NCBI GenBank assembly: GCA_902783005.1
Contig: CACZPI010000084.1
Span: 1 to 42,535 of the forward strand
Reading direction: 5' to 3'
From: an uncultured Ruminococcus sp.
GTDB lineage: Bacteria > Bacillota > Clostridia > Oscillospirales > Ruminococcaceae
Length of the DNA stretch: 42,535 nt
The notes beneath the pieces were generated by a model, which searched no databases, was not told where the DNA came from, and saw nothing but the letters and a program-made list of their open reading frames with translations. Made by a program: the position numbers and the translations under genes. This document shows positions 34,601 to 40,500 of this stretch, piece after piece. How positions within the stretch are numbered: position 1 is the first letter of the stretch; the number at the start of each line of letters is the position of its first letter.

Positions 34601-34684
34601 GCAGGCACCTATGAATACAGCGTCATCGTGACCTCCGGCGGTAGAAACTACACCGTAACGGCACAGACGTTTGTCGTTCAGTAA
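31673..34684 (+). CDS. Secreted protein of eight tandem repeat domains
   Basis: A 1003-residue protein. Residues 1-30 are a signal peptide, residues 31-95 an Ala/Glu/Thr-rich low-complexity spacer, then eight related domains of about 108-118 residues fill the rest. Each domain has a V-P-x-x-(I/L)-x-x-G opening, V-x-G-T-V, a (T/V)-(C/V)-G-V-Y-D strand, TG-(R/K)-T, K-(S/T)-Y-(D/N)-L-x-x-L-D, and Y-x-(Y/F)-(A/S)-V-(I/Y)-x-(S/T)-N. This suggests a beta-sandwich of Ig or FnIII type. No dockerin, LPxTG or SLH anchor is visible. Codon choice is unlike its neighbours: AGA for Arg, AAG, ACC and TTC strongly preferred, as in highly expressed genes. AAAGGA lies about 10 bp before ATG 31673. Function unknown; an abundant surface or matrix protein is my inference. 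Confidence 0.88.
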   Translation: MKNSNRILAGVCAMLFVLQTGMTGLTALAEEAPAATEAADVNAAAAETTEATQPSQADEAAAATETAKAAETQQDAAEAQTETETTGVIAPVAAGDAMTATGVPTVPATLKIGTPVIVKGTVKSESSEITALTCGVYDENGKFVTGRTVAPRTKTYDLNRLDAYVAFNKLAVGNYTFAVIATNASNTNYAIVKQSFSVYDKVTPGTDASTDKITSTGITQIPDQIKKGSPVIVRGVVSSAQSDITQVTVSVTDPVGGGWLTGKTVDVNTKSYNIANLDSYVRFDKLPDGEFKFSVLVTNASNKQFEAYTKIFKVGTGNPVQQGDPASDTMTVVNLFQMPDSIKVGQIVNVTGTVFSKDTNFTALTVGVYDAQGNFKTGRTINPGTSIYDLKNLDRYVAFSKLAAGEYTLAIIASNGSKTNETLYSKKFTVGTGTVTPVTGEDKITLSGAANIQGAYKYGSPVNVYGTITSETTNLTSVTAGVYDANNKLITGSTVTVNAKSYDLKNLDRSVEFDKIPVGNDYTFRVYASNGTRTNEALYTSRIVVTADGTQPGTTVSDTLTLSGATSIPDSIKLGQPVNVTGTVISASSNMTALTVGVYNSDGQFVTGKTVNPRAKSYNLKNLDYAVTFDKLAAGTYTYAVIASNAANTNYTVLSKKFTVGTQNGTTPTDPPAAASLTITGGTEVPSNLAVGQLLNVKGTVQSSSTMTSLTVGVYDTSGHFKTGRTINPAAKSYDLSKLDYAVEFNKLPKGSYVYAVIITNGEKTNYALVNKSFTVGGGTPATPVAGDDALAISGGTNVPDTIAYGRILNIFGTVTSGSSNMTSLTCGVYDAAGKFVTGRTINPNTRSYDLKRLDDYVAFNKLPAGEYTYAVIATNATHTNQTLVTKKFTVTGAAAVDASVTITGGTVVPSTVTRGRGVIVRGTVSSTQTISKVSVVVNDKNAQTNFTRTSGTATPNTKSYNLSALDSQVRFDLLPAGTYEYSVIVTSGGRNYTVTAQTFVVQ
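31955..34684 (+). repeat. Eight in-frame tandem domain repeats
   Basis: Coding repeats of about 325-355 bp each, diverged enough that the DNA is only patchily similar. Domains 3, 5, 6 and 7 are closest to each other; 2 and 8 are the most diverged and both have V-R-F in place of the usual V-x-F at the YVAF position. Confidence 0.85.
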
Positions 34685-34706
34685 CAGCATTTCCATCAAT
34701 CGTCAG

Positions 34707-34740
34707 TCTGCCCGGATTCTCTCCGGGCAGATCATTTATA
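34707..34740 (+). terminator. Probable weak terminator between the repeat protein and the papain-fold gene
   Basis: TCTGCCCGGA (34707-34716) and TCCGGGCAGA (34722-34731) form a perfect 10-bp stem with a 5-nt loop. The following TCATTTATA is a poor T-run, so some read-through into the papain-fold gene is likely; no separate promoter is clear in the 82-bp gap. Confidence 0.65.
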
Positions 34741-34766
34741 CAGAGATCATGCAAGGAGTTGGAAAC

Positions 34767-37013
34767 ATGAAGACAATCAGAAAAGCAGCAGCCCTTTTTA
34801 CAGGTCTGCTGGTGGCAGCCGGCGCAGTTCCGGCATTTCCCGCAGGGGCAGAGGAGCTGCCGGAGAGCTTTGACCTGCGCACGAAGGGTCTTGTCAGCAG
34901 CGTCAAGGATCAGATCAATTACGAAACATCGTGGGCATTTTCGGCGCTCAGCAGCATTGAGACCGGCGAGATGGCAGCCGATCCGTTTGTTGACCTGTCC
35001 GAATGGCATCTGGCCTATTATACCTATTCCAACCAGTTCGGCTACCTGTACTCCACGGACAATCTGTTCAATGCCGGCACCTACGATGCACAGCAGGAGA
35101 CCGGCATCCTCACAAGCTGGATCGGCCCGGTCAGCGAGGACAAGGCAGAGATCTACGGCGACGAGAGCATCACGGATTCCATGCTGACTATGGATGAGGT
35201 GCGTGCGCAGGCGGAATACCATGTCACGGATGCTGTCAATCTGGAATACCAGGTAACAGAAAACCGTGATGATGCCGCCTTTGCTGCACAGCGCGACGCT
35301 GTCAAGCAGTATGTATACGGCGGCGAAGCCGTGGATGTCAGCTTCCTCTACCGCAGCGAATGCTTTGACCGGGAACATGCGTCCTATTATTACCAGGATG
35401 CAGCCGGAGAAAAGAACTGGCATTCTGTCAGCATCGTCGGCTGGGATGACAGCTTCCCGGCATCTGCCTTTGCATCGGATCCGGGCATGGACGGAGCATG
35501 GCTGTGCAAGGACAGCTATGGCCCCAGCTGGGGGAATGACGGCTATATCTGGCTGTCCTATGCGGATACCTCGATGGATGATGTTTATGTGATCCGCGCC
35601 GAATCCGCCGGGCTGCATGACCGGCTGTACCAGCATGATGATTTCGGCAATTCCGGCCGCTTTGCGGCAGACCGTGAAAACGGCGATACCTCCGTCATGG
35701 CTGCCAATGTCTTTACTGCGCAGGAGGACGGATGGATCGACAGCCTCATGTTCTGCAATGTATCCCGCGGCACCGATGCGGAATTCACGGTCTATACCGG
35801 CCTTGCGGATCCCGGCAATCCCGTTTCGGGAACGGCGCAGACCACTGTCAGCACCCGCTTCCCGGAGAAGGGCTATCAGACCGTGACACTTGAGACCCCT
35901 GTGGCATTGGAGAAGGGCGAACAGTTTGCGATCGTGGCCAAGCTCTCCGGCACGCAGGCAGATTCCCGCATTCCCTGTGAATTTGCGACCCGCACGGAGA
36001 TCACCCATCCGGACGGCTCGAATGATGTCAGCGACAGCGTCTTCTCCATGGAAATGCTCGAACGCGATTTTACCGAGGGACAGAGCTTTTACAGCACGGA
36101 CGGCACCTACTGGTATGATATGTACCATGTAGAACCCCTCACCGATACCTCCGGGGATGCGGATGCGGGCGACACCACAGAAACGACCATGAAGGCCGGC
36201 AATATCTGCATGAAGGCCGTGACCCGTGATGTGGGAACGGTGGTTTTCTCAGACTACCACGAAAGCATCCTGCCGGATGCGAAGATCACGCTTTCCAATG
36301 ACGACCAGGCACCGATCTACTATACATTGGACGGTGTGAACTGGGAGCTGTACCAGGAGCCGATCGGCTTCCCGGAGGGTGCGGAGGAAATGGAGATCTC
36401 TGCCTATGCCGATCTGGAGATCGTGGCAAAGGGCGAGGAAAAGACCATTTTCAGCCGGCATTATTCCGTCAGAGCATCCGCTGTTTCAAGCCTTCTGTGC
36501 AAGAATGCAGGGGACAATGATTATGCCGTTCCGGATCCGGCGGATCCGAAGCATCTGCGGTATGCTGTCCCTTCCGGCACAAAGACCCTGGAGCTGGTAC
36601 CGATGACTGCCGGAACGGTGACCGTGGACGGAAAGACCTATGCATCCGGGCAGACGATCCCGGTTTCTCTGACAGGCAGCAGTACAGGCATTACCCTCAC
36701 TGCACAGGAGGAGGGGCTTGCGCCGACAACGTACACCCTGACCGTCGGAACATTCGGCGGGGAGGAGCCGGAATACACGCTTGGCGATGTCAATGCGGAC
36801 GGCGAGGTCAATTCCGTCGATGCCTCTTTGATCCTCGTTGCCGCCGCCTCCTTCGGCCTGCATGGAACGACAGGTCTGGAGGCATGGCAGGAAGCGGCGG
36901 GCAATGTCAATGCAGACGACGCCGTGGATGCGGTCGATGCCTCCATCGTGCTGACCTATGCATCAAGCGCCGGCCTTGGCGGTGGATCCAGACTGGAGGA
37001 TTTCATTCCCTGA
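34767..37013 (+). CDS. Papain-fold (C1) protein with altered catalytic residues, sugar-binding-like domains and dockerin
   Basis: A 748-residue secreted protein: signal peptide 1-28 and papain-fold domain about 32-280. The canonical Q-x-x-C-G-S-C-W-A-F reads DQINYETSWAFSA, so the catalytic Cys is Ser55 (TCG). His219 is kept in NWHSVSIVGWDD. The catalytic Asn of KNSWG is Asp249 in KDSYGPSWGNDGY. Around 285-430 is the lectin-like beta domain often found after such peptidases, at about 500-580 a chitobiase/FN3-like module, at about 585-665 a cadherin-like sheet, and at about 672-735 a dockerin (GDVNADGEVNSVD and GNVNADDAVDAVD). It is probably a non-hydrolysing, cohesin-docked binding protein. 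AAGGAG lies 9 bp before ATG 34767. A strong terminator follows. Confidence 0.9.
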   Translation: MKTIRKAAALFTGLLVAAGAVPAFPAGAEELPESFDLRTKGLVSSVKDQINYETSWAFSALSSIETGEMAADPFVDLSEWHLAYYTYSNQFGYLYSTDNLFNAGTYDAQQETGILTSWIGPVSEDKAEIYGDESITDSMLTMDEVRAQAEYHVTDAVNLEYQVTENRDDAAFAAQRDAVKQYVYGGEAVDVSFLYRSECFDREHASYYYQDAAGEKNWHSVSIVGWDDSFPASAFASDPGMDGAWLCKDSYGPSWGNDGYIWLSYADTSMDDVYVIRAESAGLHDRLYQHDDFGNSGRFAADRENGDTSVMAANVFTAQEDGWIDSLMFCNVSRGTDAEFTVYTGLADPGNPVSGTAQTTVSTRFPEKGYQTVTLETPVALEKGEQFAIVAKLSGTQADSRIPCEFATRTEITHPDGSNDVSDSVFSMEMLERDFTEGQSFYSTDGTYWYDMYHVEPLTDTSGDADAGDTTETTMKAGNICMKAVTRDVGTVVFSDYHESILPDAKITLSNDDQAPIYYTLDGVNWELYQEPIGFPEGAEEMEISAYADLEIVAKGEEKTIFSRHYSVRASAVSSLLCKNAGDNDYAVPDPADPKHLRYAVPSGTKTLELVPMTAGTVTVDGKTYASGQTIPVSLTGSSTGITLTAQEEGLAPTTYTLTVGTFGGEEPEYTLGDVNADGEVNSVDASLILVAAASFGLHGTTGLEAWQEAAGNVNADDAVDAVDASIVLTYASSAGLGGGSRLEDFIP

Positions 37014-37035
37014 CCGCAGCTTTTATACTGAATCT

Positions 37036-37068
37036 TCCCCTTCCCGGGCGTCGGGAAGGGGACTTTTT
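37036..37068 (+). terminator. Intrinsic terminator after the papain-fold gene
   Basis: TCCCCTTCCC (37036-37045) pairs with GGGAAGGGGA (37053-37062) around a 7-nt loop, followed by CTTTTT. Confidence 0.92.
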
Positions 37069-37165
37069 CATCCGTGCAGATGCCGGAGAAGCCCAAACGG
37101 CGCAGAATGCCGGCAATGTGCACAAACACCTTGATAATTTTTCGGCACGAAATCCCCTGTTTCCT

Positions 37166-37195
37166 ATGGCGAAACCGATTAAGATATGGTATAAT
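37166..37195 (+). promoter_or_regulatory. Promoter before the broken DUF6935-like gene and the large LRR gene
   Basis: The -10 TATAAT is at 37190-37195. The best -35 at 17 bp (TGGCGA, 37167-37172) is weak. There is no other promoter before the large LRR gene at 37563, so this one probably serves both. Confidence 0.6.
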
Positions 37196-37242
37196 TAAGT
37201 ATGATAGGCATTTTCTGCCCGAAACAGAAATGGAGGTACAGT

Positions 37243-37526
37243 ATGGGACTATTTGACAAACTCAGAAATGACCAGCAGAATGTGCCCGCTTCGCCGCAGC
37301 CGGCAGGAAACCGGACGGAGACGGTCGTATTTGCGAAGCTCCCTGACACTCTCGAGGAATTCAAGGCGCTCGCGCAGGCACAGATGGCGAACCCGTTCGA
37401 TACGGCGGCGCGGATTCCCCAAGACCCGTGCAGCTCCGTCTTGCCAAGGACGGAAAGTGGTACCTCTGGGAGCAATTTCTGCTTGCGGATATCCGGCAGC
37501 CGGAAAGCGCCGATCCGTGGGCGTAA
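37243..37526 (+). pseudogene. DUF6935-like gene broken by an internal deletion
   Basis: The start is intact: GGAGG, then ATG 37243 and MGLFDKLRNDQQN, followed by FAKLPDTLEEFKALAQAQ, the usual N-terminus of a family I recall as DUF6935, common in Ruminococcus. At about 37403-37412 the frame is lost. From 37404 another frame reads GGADSPRPVQLRLAKDGKW and LWEQFLLADIRQPESADPWA and stops at TAA 37526, which matches the C-terminus of the same family. Roughly 100-150 middle residues are missing. The junction is a GGCGGCG-rich microrepeat, so a slippage or short-homology deletion is likely. In the start frame translation would run to 37566 with unrelated sequence and overlap the next ATG. Domain naming is from memory. 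Confidence 0.75.
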
Positions 37527-37562
37527 GCAGCAACGATCCATCATCAAAGGAGGACTGATACA

Positions 37563-40500
37563 ATGAACAGACTCAGACGCCGCATCCTTGCAGGTGCATC
37601 TGCACTGGCTATGCTCGGAATGCATCTTGCCGCGCTGCCGCCGGGGACATTCCCGGAGATCGCGCAGCGGGTGGAGCTGACTGCATCCGCAGCAGAACCG
37701 AACATTACAAACTGCGACGAGTTCATGGAATATCTCGACGAAAATTTCCGTTATACTTACAATGTGGAAAACAACGTAACGAGTATCACAATCACCGGGT
37801 ACAAGGGTACCGAAACGGATGTCTATATGCCGCGGCCGATTATGGCGTCCATTGACGGAAGCTCTGCCTACGAAGGCAAGAGAATCGCGGCCATTGCGCC
37901 GGATGCGTTTGCCGGCAATACGGAGATCACCTCCGTGACCCTCCCGTCCTCTGTCCCGGAGATCCCGGACGGTGCATTCAAGGGCTGTACGGCACTGGAG
38001 GGCGTGAAGTTCGACAACACGAGCAATATCCTCGGCACCGTCATCAGCGCGAGCTCCACTGAGATGAAGCGTATCGGAGATACGGCCTTCTATGGCTGCA
38101 CCTCGCTGAAGCAGATCGACCTGGGCCCGGTTGGCAAGGAATATACCATCGGTGCAGAGGCATTTTCCGGATGCACCTCTCTGGTGAGCGCCCATATTGA
38201 AAAGGTTACCGCCCTCGGCAAGAACTGTTTTTCCGGCTGCACCGCGCTGCTCTCGGTTACCACCAGTGACGACAAGCTCACGGAGATCCCGGAGAACTGC
38301 TTTTATAACTGCACCTCCCTGTCCACGATCACGCTGTGGGATCATGTGGAGAAGATCGGTGCGAGTGCCTTCCGCAACTGCCGGAAGCTGCAATATGTGG
38401 ACGGCATGTGGAATGTCAGGGAGATCGGGGACAATGCCTTCTGTGACTGCAACAAGCTCAAATATCTCCAGTCCACCTCTGATGACCGTGAGAACGGCAC
38501 GGCATACTTCCACCTTCCGGACGCTCTGGAATCCGTCGGTAGCAATGCCTTCCTGCACTGTGGGGCAGAGGGGACGGTCACCATCCCGGCAAGCGTGACA
38601 TCCATCGGCGTCGGCGCCTTCTGCGGCATGGGAAGCCTGAATGCGCTTGCTATGGAAGATGAAAGCAACGAGAAATACATGACCGAGTACGGTGTGCTCT
38701 ACACCCGACCGAATGCGGACGGACAGCGTGCGATCCTGGCATGGCCGTCGAAAAAATATATGGGAGAATACAAGGTTCCAGAGGATATTGTGACGATCTT
38801 CCCCTATGCTTTTTCCGGCGTGGATTGCAGCCGGTTTACGATCGGTGAGGGTGCGCTGAAAACGATCTGTGACCGTGCATTTGAAAATGCCAAGTTTAAC
38901 TATTTTGTGATCGACAGCACCGAAGGAGATCCGGTACGGTTTTCGTCCCGCGTCTTTGAGAATGCATATATTGAGCACTTCCGTATGTATGGGGATGCTG
39001 CCCTGGAATACGACAATTCTGTCAATGCAAACTTCCGGAATGCAAAGATCGACGAGCTGTATATCGGTGAGAATGTCTCGAAGATCCCGGACGGCTTCTT
39101 TGGCTACTGCGAGATGGATGCATATATGTCCGATGCGGAGAACCAGGCGAATATCCCTGTGATCTCGATGCTGTATTACAACACCAGTCATGTGGAAAAC
39201 GTCAGCGGCGGCTGCTTTGCAGGCGTGGAGCAGGCAGAATTCGGCGAGGATGTAGGGACGATACCGGCCAACATGTTCAATATGCCCCGCGGCGGCTCGA
39301 AGCTCAAATCGGTCACCATTCCCGAGGGCGTGACCGGGATCGGCAGCGGTGCCTTCCGCAACTGCCCGCTGCTGACCGAGATCAGTCTGCCGGATTCCCT
39401 GACGAGCATCGGCTCCAATGCATTCGATCAGACGCCCATCCGCACGCTGTACGTCCCCGGCAGGGTGACCGAGCTTGGCATGGGAGCCTTCCTCAATATG
39501 CCGAAGCTCGAATGGATCGCACTTCCTGATAATTTTGGTACGGCCTGGAGCGAGATCGCCTACTGCGGCATCGGCTTCCAGGGCGAATGGCCGGAAGACG
39601 TCGATCCGGTGGACAATACCGTCATGATCTACGGTGTCGAGGGCTCTGCGGCAGATGACTATGTCAACGGCAGCCCGACACACAGCAACGCCAATGCGGA
39701 ATTCACCGCCGTTACCGATCTGTCCGAAGCTGCTTTCCGATACGAGCGTTACGGTGACGACGACGGTGATACCAAGGGAACGAGCGTTTATGACGGGGAT
39801 GCCCCGATGCGGCAGTTCTATAAGTACACCGGCAGCGAGGTCACTCCGGCGCTCTATGCGATCAATGACGATACCGGGTTCCAGGATGCACATGTTTCCG
39901 TTTATGAATTCAATGTGGATCCCGGCACTGCCCTGACGACGATCTCCACACGCAATCCGCAGGACGGCGTGGGAATTGGCTACGGGGAATTCGTGATCTA
40001 CGACCGGGGCTGCATGACAGAGGAAAACGGCAACCATGCATGGAGCAGATGGACGACGGTCAGTGAGGTCGATTGTCTTTCGGACGGCGTGGATGTGCGC
40101 TACTGCATGTACTGCGGCAAGCCGGAAAGAGTCATCATCAAGGCGCTTGGCCATCATGAATGGAGCGGCTGGACGATCACCAAGGATCCCACCTGCAAGG
40201 CAGAGGGCGAGCAGGAGCATACCTGCCTCCACTGCGGCGTGACGGAGACCGAACCGATCGAAAAGGCAGCGCATACCTGGTGTGCGCCGGAGGATGCAAA
40301 GACGATCCAGCCCGGCTTCGGCAAGGAGGGCTATACCTGCCTGTACTGCACGGAATGCGGCGAGGAGGGCGAGCATCTGGAAACGATCCCGGCGCTGGAT
40401 ACCGTTGTGAAGAACATTACCGTCAAGACACCTTCCCCGACGACCGCCACCCTGTCCTGGGATCCGGTCAATGCCGACGGTGTGAGCCTGCACTGGGAAC

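Noticed and set aside
31625-34699. A 1024-codon open frame on the minus strand opposite the eight-domain protein
   Set aside because: It mirrors the repeated plus-strand gene, has no promoter or ribosome site, and its residues are what antisense reading of GC-biased codons gives. The plus frame has signal peptide, promoter and ordered domains.
37201-37566. The 121-codon frame across the broken DUF6935-like gene taken as an intact protein
   Set aside because: After about 37412 it encodes unrelated basic sequence, while the true C-terminus continues in another frame.
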